A DNA stretch of 18,427 bases from positions 1 through 18,427 of the forward strand of contig JAEXLC010000285.1 of the NCBI GenBank assembly GCA_023445495.1, written 5' to 3'. Below, piece after piece: positions 1-7,498 of the stretch. The translations under genes were made by a program, and so were the position numbers. This stretch comes from Pseudomonadota bacterium. GTDB lineage: Bacteria; Pseudomonadota; Alphaproteobacteria; Sphingomonadales; Sphingomonadaceae. Position 1 is the first letter of the stretch. Each line of letters starts with the position of its first letter. The notes below the pieces were generated by a model that ran no database searches, was not told where the DNA came from, and saw only the letters and a program-made list of their open reading frames with translations.

Positions 1-46
1 CGGGCCGCCCCCCCCCCCCGCCCCGCCCCCCCCCCCCCCCCCCCGG
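1..46. repeat. C-homopolymer-rich run at window edge
   Basis: Positions 1-46 are almost entirely C, with a few isolated G. Translated in the GH3 frame this gives a poly-proline/arginine/alanine stretch that does not resemble the region before AREAAEEAIVLLKN in GH3 proteins. It may be a sequencing or assembly artefact at a contig end rather than real coding sequence. A genuine low-complexity linker cannot be excluded. Confidence 0.5.
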
Positions 47-1608
47 CGCGCCAGCCGGATGCGAAGCCGATCCGGCATCCCGCGATTGCACGCGAAGCGG
101 CCGAGGAAGCGATCGTGCTGCTCAAGAATGCCGGCGTGCTGCCGCTCGACCCTTCGATCAAGTCGCTTGCCGTCATCGGCCCCAACGCCGACGTCTCGCG
201 AATCCAGGGCGGCGGCAGTTCCAACGTAGTGCCGTTTGACACCGTCACGCCCCTACAGGCCTTGCGGGCCGCGTTGCCCGGCGTGCGGGTGACCTATGCC
301 CAGGGCGTCGACAATGAAGAGACGCCGCCGGCCGCCAATCCGGCCTTGTTCAGCCCGAAACCGGATCGCGCCGAACGCGGCCTGAGCGCGACCTATTATG
401 CCACGCCCGATGCATCCGGCACGCCCATCCGGAACGAGGTCGCGACGAGCTTTCTCAAGCGGATCAGCGGCAATATCGCCGGGCCGCAGGTCACCGGTTA
501 CAGCGCGCTGCGTTGGGAAGGCGTCTTCTGGCCCGAGAAGACCGGTCGCCACGAATTCAGCGTGCGCGGTACGGGGAACGCCACGATCGTCTTCGACGGC
601 AAGACCGTGCTCGACAAGGCGTCGCCCTCCACCGCCGATATCCGCGACGTGCTGGGCTTTCCGATTCCCCGGCGGACCATCACCCTCGAGCTGGTGGCGG
701 GCAAGGGCTATCCATTCCGGCTGGACTACAAGGTCGGCCAGACGCCGTACGAATATCTCAGCTTCGGGGTGCGCGAGCCTGCGCCATCGATCGACGATGC
801 CGTGACGGCGGCGCGATCGGCGGATGCGGTGCTTGTCATAGCCGGCTCGTCCTCGACGACCGAAGGGGAAGGATATGACCGGATGTCGCTCGATCTCCCC
901 GGCGACCAGAACCGGCTGATCGAAGCCGTGATCGCGGCCAATCCGCGCACCGCGGTTGTCATCAATTCCGGTGCGGCGATGACGATGCCCTGGCACGACA
1001 AGGCAAATGCGATCCTCCAGACCTGGTTGCCAGGCGAAGGGGGCGCTGCGGCACTTGCGAATATCGTGACGGGCCGGGTGAACCCGTCGGGCAAGCTGCC
1101 CGTCTCGCTGCCGGCAAGCACCGGGGACGACACCGTCGATCTGAAGGGCACGAAGAGCAATTATGTCGAAGGGCTCCAGGTCGGATATCGTGGCTATGCG
1201 GCACATGGACCGAAGCCGTTGTTCGCCTTTGGCCATGGCCTGTCCTATGCGCGCTTCGCCTATGCCGACCTGCGCGCGCCGGAGCGTGCGCGCGGCGATG
1301 CGCCCGTCAGGGTGCAGGTGACGTTGCACAACAGCAGCGCCCGATCGGGGAAGGAAGTGGTCCAGCTGTACGTCGCGCCGGATGCGCCTGCAGCGGGCGA
1401 AGCGGCGATTGCATTGCGATCCTTCGCGAAGGTCGAAGTACCTGCCGGGAAGACGCGAAAGGTGACGCTTACGCTCGATCGCCGGGCCTTCTCCTTTTAC
1501 GATGTCGGCAGCGCTGGATGGCGGGTTCGCCCGGGCAGATACAAGTTGATGGTCGGAAGCGCTTCGGACGACATCCGGATCACGCGGGAGCTCCAGGTGC
1601 TGGAGTAA
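1..1608 (+). CDS. GH3 family beta-glucosidase with PA14 insert, 3' part only
   Basis: Exo-acting glycoside hydrolase family 3 enzyme, expected to release terminal sugars (typically glucose) from beta-linked oligosaccharides, probably exported. The reading frame is open from the first base, and AREAAEEAIVLLKN (residues about 28-41 of the visible part) is the classic start of the second GH3 domain. The TIM-barrel domain with the catalytic Asp nucleophile therefore lies outside the window. A PA14-like beta-sandwich (about residues 128-258, SATYYATPDASG onward) is inserted in the second domain. This is followed by VLVIAGSSSTTEGEGYDR, where the acid/base Glu is expected, and by LPGEGGAAALANIVTGRVNPSGKLPVS. 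The C-terminal 95 residues are fibronectin-III-like (VQLYVAPD). Stop is TAA. The GTG at 115 is internal, not the start. Substrate cannot be told from the sequence. Confidence 0.9.
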   Translation, partial: RAAPPPRPAPPPPPPARQPDAKPIRHPAIAREAAEEAIVLLKNAGVLPLDPSIKSLAVIGPNADVSRIQGGGSSNVVPFDTVTPLQALRAALPGVRVTYAQGVDNEETPPAANPALFSPKPDRAERGLSATYYATPDASGTPIRNEVATSFLKRISGNIAGPQVTGYSALRWEGVFWPEKTGRHEFSVRGTGNATIVFDGKTVLDKASPSTADIRDVLGFPIPRRTITLELVAGKGYPFRLDYKVGQTPYEYLSFGVREPAPSIDDAVTAARSADAVLVIAGSSSTTEGEGYDRMSLDLPGDQNRLIEAVIAANPRTAVVINSGAAMTMPWHDKANAILQTWLPGEGGAAALANIVTGRVNPSGKLPVSLPASTGDDTVDLKGTKSNYVEGLQVGYRGYAAHGPKPLFAFGHGLSYARFAYADLRAPERARGDAPVRVQVTLHNSSARSGKEVVQLYVAPDAPAAGEAAIALRSFAKVEVPAGKTRKVTLTLDRRAFSFYDVGSAGWRVRPGRYKLMVGSASDDIRITRELQVLE

Positions 1609-1646
1609 GCCTGGCGCGTTCTGAACCTATCGAAGGGGAGGCGTGT

Positions 1647-1775
1647 CGCTGGGCACCCAGCGCAGCCCTCGGGCGGGAAGGGTAGATCCGTCGGGACAGG
1701 AAACTCGTACGCCAAGCCTTTGAAAAGGCGTGGTGACCCCGACGGAACCCGAGCGGCGGGAAATGGGCCGGCTCG
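1647..1775 (+). ncRNA. Cluster of stable hairpins; possible structured RNA of unknown class
   Basis: The gene-free stretch 1609-1905 holds three well-formed dyads. Hairpin A is CGCTGGG/CCCAGCG at 1647-1662. Hairpin B has an 8-bp outer stem, CCGTCGGG 1688-1695 with CCCGACGG 1738-1745, enclosing an inner stem-loop 1710-1735 (CGCCA/TGGTG, then GCCTT/AAGGC closed by TGAA). Hairpin C is CGAGC-GGC 1750-1757 with GCC-g-GCTCG 1767-1775, with one bulged G. The inner stem of B needs a G-U pair on the plus strand that would be A-C on the minus strand, which favours the plus strand. No T-run follows hairpin A, so it is not a canonical terminator. I do not recognise tmRNA, SRP RNA, RNase P or a known riboswitch. 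It could also be the 3' UTR of the GH3 gene. Confidence 0.35.
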
Positions 1776-1905
1776 CTATCATGCTAACTTCAAACTAGCG
1801 CCTGCGAATCGCGGAGGAGCTGGTTCATTCGGCGCAAAACGCACGCCGATTTTCCCGTACTCGTTCCGCACAGTGACGGGCGGACGGCGCAAAGTGATTG
1901 AAAAG

Positions 1906-1982
<77 letters not shown>

Positions 1983-2032
1983 TTGAGCCGGAACAGGGCG
2001 CCTAGCAAAGCATTCGCGGCGGCGCCAGCCCC

Positions 2033-2698
2033 TCAATGCGCGGATACGTTCTTCGGCTTTTTCGGCGCGGCGGTCTTGGGCTTGTAGGGGCAGAGGTCCT
2101 CGACCACGCAGCGCCAGCATTCGGGGGTGCGGGCCTTGCAGGTGTAGCGGCCGTGCAGGATCAGCCAGTGATGCGCGTGCAGGCGGAAGGGCTGGGGGAC
2201 GATCTTCTCCAGCTTCTTCTCGACCGCGAGCACCGTCTTGCCCGGGGCCAGCTTCGTCCGGTTGCCGACCCGGAAGATATGGGTGTCGACCGCGAAGGTC
2301 TCCATGCCGAACGCCGTGTTCATCACCACGTTCGCGGTCTTGCGCCCGACGCCCGGCAACGCCTCCAGCGCATCGCGATCGGCCGGCACCGCGCCGCCAT
2401 GATCGCGGATCAGCGCCTCGGACAGGGCGATGACGTTCTTCGCCTTGGTGTTGAACAGCCCGATCGTCTTGATGTGCTGCTTGAGGCCGTCCTCGCCGAG
2501 CGCGACCATTTTCTCCGGCGTGTCGACGTCGCGGAACAGGGCGCGTGTCGCCTTGTTCACGCCGGCATCGGTTGCCTGGGCCGAGAGCACCACCGCGACC
2601 AGCAGCGTGAAGTCGTTGACATATTCGAGCTCGGTCTCGGGATGGGGATTGTCGGCCGCGAGCCGCGAGAAGAACTCGAAGATGTCGTCGCGCTTCAC
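2033..2698 (-). CDS. nth: Endonuclease III (base-excision DNA glycosylase/AP lyase)
   Basis: Removes oxidised pyrimidines from DNA and nicks the resulting abasic site in base-excision repair. With the GTG start at 2698 the numbering matches E. coli Nth exactly. The helix-hairpin-helix LPGVGRKTANVV carries Lys120, VDTH carries Asp138, and the four [4Fe-4S] ligands are Cys187, 194, 197 and 203 (C-x6-C-x2-C-x5-C). The start was chosen because GTG overlaps the dapB stop (GTGA). A longer frame reaching 2752 would run inside dapB and adds residues absent from the family. The lysine/proline-rich tail PKTAAPKKPKNVSAH is a short extension. Translation is probably coupled to dapB. Confidence 0.95.
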   Translation of the reverse strand: MKRDDIFEFFSRLAADNPHPETELEYVNDFTLLVAVVLSAQATDAGVNKATRALFRDVDTPEKMVALGEDGLKQHIKTIGLFNTKAKNVIALSEALIRDHGGAVPADRDALEALPGVGRKTANVVMNTAFGMETFAVDTHIFRVGNRTKLAPGKTVLAVEKKLEKIVPQPFRLHAHHWLILHGRYTCKARTPECWRCVVEDLCPYKPKTAAPKKPKNVSAH

Positions 2699-3423
2699 CC
2701 GCCCAGCACCTGGTCCATCGCATAGCGGCCGGCCGGCTTGCCGGCGAGCCACAGCGCCGCCTTCACCGCACCGCGCGCGAAGATCGCGCGATCATCGGCC
2801 CGGTGCGTGAGCTCGATCCGCTCGCCCTGGGTCGCGAAGACGACGGTGTGATCGCCGACCACCGAGCCGCCGCGCAGGCTCGCCAGCCCGATCGTGCCCG
2901 AGGCGCGCGCGCCGACGGTGCCGGCACGATCGGTGACTTCGGCTTCGGCCAGCGTCGTGCCCATGCCGGCGGCCGCGGCATGTCCGAGCATCAGTGCGGT
3001 GCCCGAAGGCGCATCGACCTTGTGGCGATGATGCATCTCGACGATCTCGATGTCCCAGTCTGCCCCAAGCTGCGCCGCTGCCTCGCGCACCAGCCGCTGG
3101 AGCAGGCCGATGCCGAGCGAGGTGTTGCCGGTCTGGAGCACGGCGATGTCCTTCGCCGCTGCGTCGATCAGCGCATGATGCTGGGGCGACAGGCCCGTGG
3201 TCCCGACCACGATCGGCTTGCCCGCCGCGCGCGCCGCCGCGAGATGCGCCTCGAGCGCCTGGGGGGCGGAGAAGTCGATCAGCACATCGGCCTGGGCGGC
3301 GATCCCGGCGGGGTCGTCCCGCACATCGGCGCCCCCGGCGATCTTCGCGTTCAGTTCCGGCGCCGCTGCCGCGATCGCCTGCCCCATCCGGCCGAGGCTG
3401 CCATAGATGCCGATGCTGGTCAT
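2695..3423 (-). CDS. dapB: 4-hydroxy-tetrahydrodipicolinate reductase
   Basis: NAD(P)H-dependent cytoplasmic reductase of the diaminopimelate/lysine pathway, converting 4-hydroxy-tetrahydrodipicolinate to tetrahydrodipicolinate for peptidoglycan and lysine synthesis. The N-terminal Rossmann motif is GIYGSLGRMG (residues 5-14). GTTGL (about 74-78) and the signature EMHHRHKVDAPSGTA (129-143) carry the catalytic His and Lys and the substrate-binding loop. At 242 residues it is of normal length. The ATG at 3423 is preceded by GAGGAG at good spacing on the minus strand. Its stop overlaps the GTG of nth by four bases, so the two genes form a translationally coupled pair behind the small exported-protein gene. 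Confidence 0.97.
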   Translation of the reverse strand: MTSIGIYGSLGRMGQAIAAAAPELNAKIAGGADVRDDPAGIAAQADVLIDFSAPQALEAHLAAARAAGKPIVVGTTGLSPQHHALIDAAAKDIAVLQTGNTSLGIGLLQRLVREAAAQLGADWDIEIVEMHHRHKVDAPSGTALMLGHAAAAGMGTTLAEAEVTDRAGTVGARASGTIGLASLRGGSVVGDHTVVFATQGERIELTHRADDRAIFARGAVKAALWLAGKPAGRYAMDQVLGG

Positions 3424-3463
3424 GCCCGCTCCTCTGGCACAGGCCGGGGCCGAGCGCGACGGC

Positions 3464-3814
3464 TTATTGCGCGCTTTCGTCCGGCTTTTTCGGCTTCCTG
3501 CCGAGCGGAATGGTGGCGGTGACCATCAGTCCCGCGCCCTTGGCGCCCGGCAGCTCGCGCTGCACCGCGACCACGGTACCGCTGCCGCCGCCCGGCAGGC
3601 GGAAGTCCGGCCGCAGCGGCTTCTCCGCCCAGCGCGCCTCATCGAGCGTGGGCAGGCGGCTGCCGTTCGCATGGCCGCACACGGTGATCGTGTCGCCGCC
3701 GGGCCGGCAGGGCCGTCTGGGCATCATCGCAGCATCGCCCGCCTCGTCGGGGCTGGGAAAGATCGGCGCACGGTCCTGTCCGGCGAGCGCGACGAGGAGG
3801 AGGGCGGCAAGCAT
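3464..3814 (-). CDS. Small exported hypothetical protein (CRPGGD...TVCG motif)
   Basis: No function known. From the ATG at 3814 it encodes 116 residues. It begins MLAALLLVALAG, a short hydrophobic signal peptide followed by polar sequence, so secretion to the periplasm is inferred. The mature part carries CRPGGDTITVCG and then NGSRLP; two Cys in such a motif suggest a disulfide. I associate this motif with small exported sphingomonad proteins, but assign no role. No clear ribosome-binding site precedes this ATG. Upstream in-frame starts at 3859 and 3892 exist; the latter would overlap the start of the divergent gene at 3891. It lies 40 bp upstream of dapB on the same strand and may be first in that operon. 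Confidence 0.65.
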   Translation of the reverse strand: MLAALLLVALAGQDRAPIFPSPDEAGDAAMMPRRPCRPGGDTITVCGHANGSRLPTLDEARWAEKPLRPDFRLPGGGSGTVVAVQRELPGAKGAGLMVTATIPLGRKPKKPDESAQ

Positions 3815-3890
3815 GGAGGGAAGGTAACGCCCGATTTGCGGCGGAGGGATGGCAGGCATAAGCTCGCATCGGCGCGCGATGGGGGAAACC

Positions 3891-4802
3891 ATGAAGGGCT
3901 TGTTTCGACATCTGGCGGGGGCGTCCGAAGCATCCGGCGACGGGAGCCTGCCCGCGCAGCTTGCGGTGGGGCAGGTCTATGCGTTCCGGACCAGTCCCTA
4001 TTCCGAGTTCGCGCCTCCCGAGACCCATCGCCATGCGGCATTCAAGATCGTCGGCGTGGATCCGCGCTACGTCGCGGTCGCCGTGCTGGACGGCATCTGG
4101 CCGGCGGCCCCCGGCGTGAAGGAAACGCGCAAGGCATCGGTGCTGCACGAGTATCGCTTCGCCCATACCGGAAGGCCGGCGATCTTCGGCGTCAATCGGG
4201 AGTTCTGGCGGCCCGAGGAAGAGCTGGCGGAGGTGCGGTTCGTCGGCGTTCAACCTGTCACCGCGGAGGAAGCGGACCATGCCGAGGCGATCGCGCGCTT
4301 CGCGCCCGGCAGCAGGTTCGGCGCGCTCACCCATGCCAATTATGGCGCGGAGGGGGAATGGCGCTGGTCCCGCGAACGCGAGGCCCTGGTCGCCGAAGCG
4401 GCGCTCCAGGAAGCCAAAAGCGCGGCCGAACGCGCGGCAAGGGACGAGCGCTATCGCACCCGGCTCAGCAAGCTGACCTGGGAACAGCTCCTCTCCGAAA
4501 CCCCCTTCGCGCGCTGGACGCCTTCGCCGCCCTTCCCGCCCGAGGCGTTCACGCGCGCGGCCCAGGCCGTGATCCGGGACGCCTGCATCGCGTTGCGTGA
4601 CCTTGGCCCGAAGCCGCGGCGGCCGCAGGTCCGCGCCATCCTCAGCCAGGCGGTCCAGTGGTTCAACACGGCTGACGCGCAGGCCGGCGGTGTGATCGAG
4701 ACGGACGAGCGCGAGGATATCTGCGCCGTCCTGGAGGAAATGGCCCATGTCGCCCGGCAGAAGGCGCTGGTGGGCGAGATCGACGAATGGCGGGAATGGT
4801 GA
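3891..4802 (+). CDS. Conserved-looking hypothetical protein, translationally coupled to cobB
   Basis: I do not recognise this 303-residue protein. It has no signal peptide or membrane segment and is probably cytosolic. The N-terminal half (about residues 25-130) looks beta-rich, with GQVYAFRTSPYSEFAPPETHRHAAFKIVGVD in short segments and FGVNREFW. A charged helix (about 155-195, rich in Glu, Ala and Arg) follows, then a helical C-terminal part ending in EIDEWREW. The ATG at 3891 is preceded by GGGGGA seven bases upstream; an in-frame ATG at 3849 lacks such a site. Its end overlaps the start of cobB, so the two proteins are probably made together and may work together, but no reaction can be assigned. 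Confidence 0.75.
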   Translation: MKGLFRHLAGASEASGDGSLPAQLAVGQVYAFRTSPYSEFAPPETHRHAAFKIVGVDPRYVAVAVLDGIWPAAPGVKETRKASVLHEYRFAHTGRPAIFGVNREFWRPEEELAEVRFVGVQPVTAEEADHAEAIARFAPGSRFGALTHANYGAEGEWRWSREREALVAEAALQEAKSAAERAARDERYRTRLSKLTWEQLLSETPFARWTPSPPFPPEAFTRAAQAVIRDACIALRDLGPKPRRPQVRAILSQAVQWFNTADAQAGGVIETDEREDICAVLEEMAHVARQKALVGEIDEWREW

Positions 4803-5500
4803 AGCGCGACATCCACAACATCGTCATCCTCACCGGCGCCGGGCTTTCGGCGGAGAGCGGAATCGCCACGTTTCGCGGGCCGGGCGGGCTGTGGGAGGGG
4901 CACCGGGTGGAGGATGTCTGCACGCCCGAGGCGCTCGCCCGGGATCCCGAGCTGGTCCATCGCTTCTATGATGCGCGCCGGGCCAGGCTGGCCGAGGTGC
5001 AGCCCAATGCGGCGCATGTCGCGCTCGCCCGGCTCGATGCCGAATGGCCGGGGCAGTTGCTGATCGTCACCCAGAATGTCGACGACCTGCACGAGCGTGC
5101 CGGTGCCAACCGGATGCTCCACATGCATGGCGAACTGAAATCGGCCTTGTGCGCGGCCTGCGGCGACAGCGTGGAATGGGAGGACAGCCTGCCGCCCGAG
5201 ACCGAATGCCCCAATTGCGGTACCCCGGCATTGCGGCCCGACATCGTGTTCTTCGGGGAGATGCCCTATCACATGGAGGTGATCGAGGCGGCGCTGGCGG
5301 ATGCCGACCTGTTCGTCTCGATCGGCACCTCGGGCGCGGTCTATCCTGCGGCGGGGTTCGTGCAGACGGCGCGCTACCACGGCGCGCAGACGCTGGAGCT
5401 TAATCTCGATCCAAGTGCCGGCAGCCACTGGTTCGGCGAGACGCGGCTGGGGCCGGCGGGGACGCTGGTGCCGGCCTGGGTGGACCAGATGCTCGGCTGA
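4787..5500 (+). CDS. cobB: NAD-dependent protein deacylase (class III sirtuin, CobB/SIRT5-like)
   Basis: Removes acyl groups (acetyl, and probably succinyl or malonyl) from protein lysines, consuming NAD+. Visible motifs are the NAD-binding GAGLSAESGIATFR (17-30), TQNVDDLHERAG (95-106), catalytic His114 in HMHGE, and zinc ligands Cys122, 125, 141 and 144. Tyr61 and Arg64 in FYDARRARL form the Y-x2-R pair that in CobB and SIRT5 binds negatively charged acyl-lysines, so desuccinylase activity is inferred. Starts at ATG 4787, ATG 4796 and GTG 4799 are all possible; the last makes a GTGA overlap with the upstream stop. Length (237 residues) is normal. Its stop directly abuts the stop of the convergent nitrilase-like gene. 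Confidence 0.93.
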   Translation: MAGMVKRDIHNIVILTGAGLSAESGIATFRGPGGLWEGHRVEDVCTPEALARDPELVHRFYDARRARLAEVQPNAAHVALARLDAEWPGQLLIVTQNVDDLHERAGANRMLHMHGELKSALCAACGDSVEWEDSLPPETECPNCGTPALRPDIVFFGEMPYHMEVIEAALADADLFVSIGTSGAVYPAAGFVQTARYHGAQTLELNLDPSAGSHWFGETRLGPAGTLVPAWVDQMLG

Positions 5501-6472
5501 TCAGGCAGCTTCGCTGTCGCCCTTCTCGACGATGCCGGCGCGGGCGCGGCGATCGACCGACAGCTCGAACACATCGTGCCGCGCCTGGGCGCCGTCGACG
5601 TCCATCGTCGCCAGGCCGCGGCCGACTTCGTCCAGGTCGATCTCGGCGATCAGGATCTCGGGCGCGGTCCCGGCCTGGGCGATTACCACGCCGTCGGGCG
5701 CGATGATCGCGCTATGGCCGTGCTGGATCTGGCCGTCGGGCAGCCGGTCGAGCAGCTTGCGCGCCGAGCCGTCGCCGCCCGCCTTCTCATAGCCGGCGAT
5801 CAGCTCCTGCTTGTACTGGATCGTGCCCGCCGCCAGCACGAAGGCGCGGCCCTCAAAGGCATAATGCGCCGAGGCGAGCATCGCGATGTCGCCCACCTCG
5901 GGCCAGGCGGCGACATGCACCGTCTCGCCTTCGTGATGCATCGCCGCGCGGGCGAGCGGCATCCAGTGCTCGGTCGAGGCGAGCTGGCCGATCCTGCCCC
6001 ATTTGGCGTCGTGCAGCCCCATGGTCGAGCCGTCGCCCTGGCCGAGCATCAGCTTCTCGGCCGGCGACAGGATCAGCTTGCGGTGGCGCAGCACCGGCGC
6101 CTTGGGCCGGAACAGGAATTGCGTCGCGTAGAGGCTCTGGCGGACGCGCTCATAGCCGCCGATCGAGACGGCTACGTCGGCGATGTCCACGGTCCATTGC
6201 AGCGGCTGGAAGCGCGGATCCTCGCCGCGAATCGCCTGGTCGAGCAGCAGCCCGTGCAGCTCGCGGGTGCCGGGATGGTCCCAGAGCCGCGCCGGGGCGA
6301 CCTGATCGAGCCAGGCCGGATAGCCGCCCAGAAACCCTTCGCCGAACGCGACGACGCGCGCGCCCTTCTCGATCGCCTCGCGTGCTTTCGCGATAGCCCG
6401 GTCCAGCCCCACGCCGATGGCGAGGGGAACCGGCGAATCCTGTACGATGGCGACCTTGAGCTTTTTCGTCAC
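5501..6472 (-). CDS. Nitrilase-superfamily protein with Ser at the catalytic Cys position
   Basis: Carbon-nitrogen hydrolase fold, 323 residues, closest in layout to nitrilases. Of the Glu-Lys-Cys triad, Glu45 (AFGEGFLGGYP) and Lys132 (RHRKLILSPAEK) are present. At the nucleophile position, where nitrilases have a Cys before Trp-Glu-His, this protein has LASTEHWMPL with Ser166, encoded by TCG. Other family blocks are intact: GQGDGST (144-150), HVAAWPE (186-192) and GHSAIIAPDG. It is therefore either inactive as a nitrilase or uses altered chemistry; binding or structural roles are possible. The GTG start at 6472 overlaps the era stop (GTGA), placing it last in the lepB-rnc-era operon, where recO is common in other genomes. 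Substrate is unknown. Confidence 0.88.
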   Translation of the reverse strand: MTKKLKVAIVQDSPVPLAIGVGLDRAIAKAREAIEKGARVVAFGEGFLGGYPAWLDQVAPARLWDHPGTRELHGLLLDQAIRGEDPRFQPLQWTVDIADVAVSIGGYERVRQSLYATQFLFRPKAPVLRHRKLILSPAEKLMLGQGDGSTMGLHDAKWGRIGQLASTEHWMPLARAAMHHEGETVHVAAWPEVGDIAMLASAHYAFEGRAFVLAAGTIQYKQELIAGYEKAGGDGSARKLLDRLPDGQIQHGHSAIIAPDGVVIAQAGTAPEILIAEIDLDEVGRGLATMDVDGAQARHDVFELSVDRRARAGIVEKGDSEAA

Positions 6473-7377
6473 TCGACCCAGTCCAACCCGATCTCACGGT
6501 AAAGCGAACGGTCTTCCTGCCATTCCGGCCTTACTTTCACGTGAAGATACAGGTGGACCTTTACGCCCATGAGACGGGAAAGCTCGGCGCGGGCCCGGGC
6601 GCCGATTTCCTTGATGCGGTTGCCGCCCTTGCCCAGCACGATCGCGCGCTGGGTCTCGCGCTCGACCAGGATCTGCTGGTGGATCTCGACCGACCCGTCC
6701 TCGCGTTCCTTGTACTGCTCGGTCTCGATCGCGGACGAATAGGGCAGCTCCTGGTGAAGCTGGAGATAGAGCTGCTCGCGCGTCACTTCGGCGGCAAGCA
6801 TGCGGTCGGTCGCGTCGCTCACCTGGTCCTCGGGGAAGTGCCAGGGCTCCTGCGGCATCGCCGCGGCCAGCGCCGCCTTCAGCTCGGGCACGCCGTCGCC
6901 GGTCTGCGCCGAGACGAAATAGGTCTCGTCGAACGGCAGGATCTCGTTGAGCTTCGCCGCATGGCCGAGCAGGCGCGGCTTGTCGGCCACGTCCACCTTG
7001 TTGAGGATCAGGATCTTGCGCTCGCGCCGGCCCTTCAGGCTCTCGATCACGGTGTGTACCTTGGGGCCGATCCCGCCCTTGCCGTCGACGATCAGCGCGA
7101 TCAGGTCGGCACCCTCGGCACCTTCCCAGGCCGCGGCGACCATCGCGCGGTCGAGCCGGCGCTCGGGGGTGAAGATGCCCGGCGTGTCGACCAGGATCAG
7201 CTGGGCATCGCCCTCGATCGCGATGCCCATCACCCGGGTGCGCGTGGTCTGCGCCTTGGGGCTGACGATCGCGACCTTCTGGCCGACCAGCGCGTTGACC
7301 AGGGTGGACTTGCCGGCATTCGGCGCACCGACGATCGCGATCAGGCCGCAGTGCTGGGTTTCGGGAGTATCAATCAT
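6469..7377 (-). CDS. era: GTPase Era, 30S ribosome assembly factor
   Basis: Essential GTPase that binds the 3' end of 16S rRNA during maturation of the small ribosomal subunit. GTPase motifs are G1 GAPNAGKST (17-25), G3 DTPG (64-67) and G4 NKVD (126-129). The C-terminal KH domain contains VLGKGGNRIKEIG, the RNA-binding GxxG loop. Length is 302 residues, usual for the family. ATG start at 7377. It lies downstream of rnc, from which it is separated by 121 bp containing a large inverted repeat, and its stop overlaps the next gene. RNase III (rnc) and Era are commonly co-transcribed and both act on rRNA. Confidence 0.98.
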   Translation of the reverse strand: MIDTPETQHCGLIAIVGAPNAGKSTLVNALVGQKVAIVSPKAQTTRTRVMGIAIEGDAQLILVDTPGIFTPERRLDRAMVAAAWEGAEGADLIALIVDGKGGIGPKVHTVIESLKGRRERKILILNKVDVADKPRLLGHAAKLNEILPFDETYFVSAQTGDGVPELKAALAAAMPQEPWHFPEDQVSDATDRMLAAEVTREQLYLQLHQELPYSSAIETEQYKEREDGSVEIHQQILVERETQRAIVLGKGGNRIKEIGARARAELSRLMGVKVHLYLHVKVRPEWQEDRSLYREIGLDWVE

Positions 7378-7391
7378 ATCAGTTCCAAATC

Positions 7392-7490
7392 CCCCTTCCG
7401 CTTGCGGGAGGGGTTAGGGGAGGGGATGTCGGTCCAAATTCCGGGGAGAGATATACGCCCTCCCCCAGCCCCTCCCGCAAGCGGAAGGGG
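7392..7490. repeat. Imperfect 33-bp inverted repeat (REP-like) between rnc and era
   Basis: Left arm 7392-7424 and right arm 7458-7490 are reverse complements at 31 of 33 positions, separated by 33 bp. Each arm is itself nearly palindromic around CCGCTTGCGG (CCCTTCCGC-TT-GCGGGAGGG), so the unit can fold either as two small hairpins or as one long stem. Short G/C-rich palindromes of this kind are common between sphingomonad genes. In the lepB-rnc-era transcript it could dampen era expression, protect mRNA ends, or be cut by RNase III itself, since a 33-bp RNA duplex is an ideal RNase III substrate. The role is inference. Confidence 0.85.
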
Positions 7491-7498
7491 AGAAACGG

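Noticed and set aside
253..1329. Long minus-strand open frame of 358 codons opposite the GH3 gene
   Set aside because: The plus strand carries clear GH3, PA14 and FnIII motifs; the minus frame is Arg/His-rich with no family motif, as expected from high-GC antisense.
1647..1662. Terminator of the GH3 gene
   Set aside because: The CGCTGGG/CCCAGCG stem is strong but no T-run follows on the plus strand; it was treated as part of the structured region instead.
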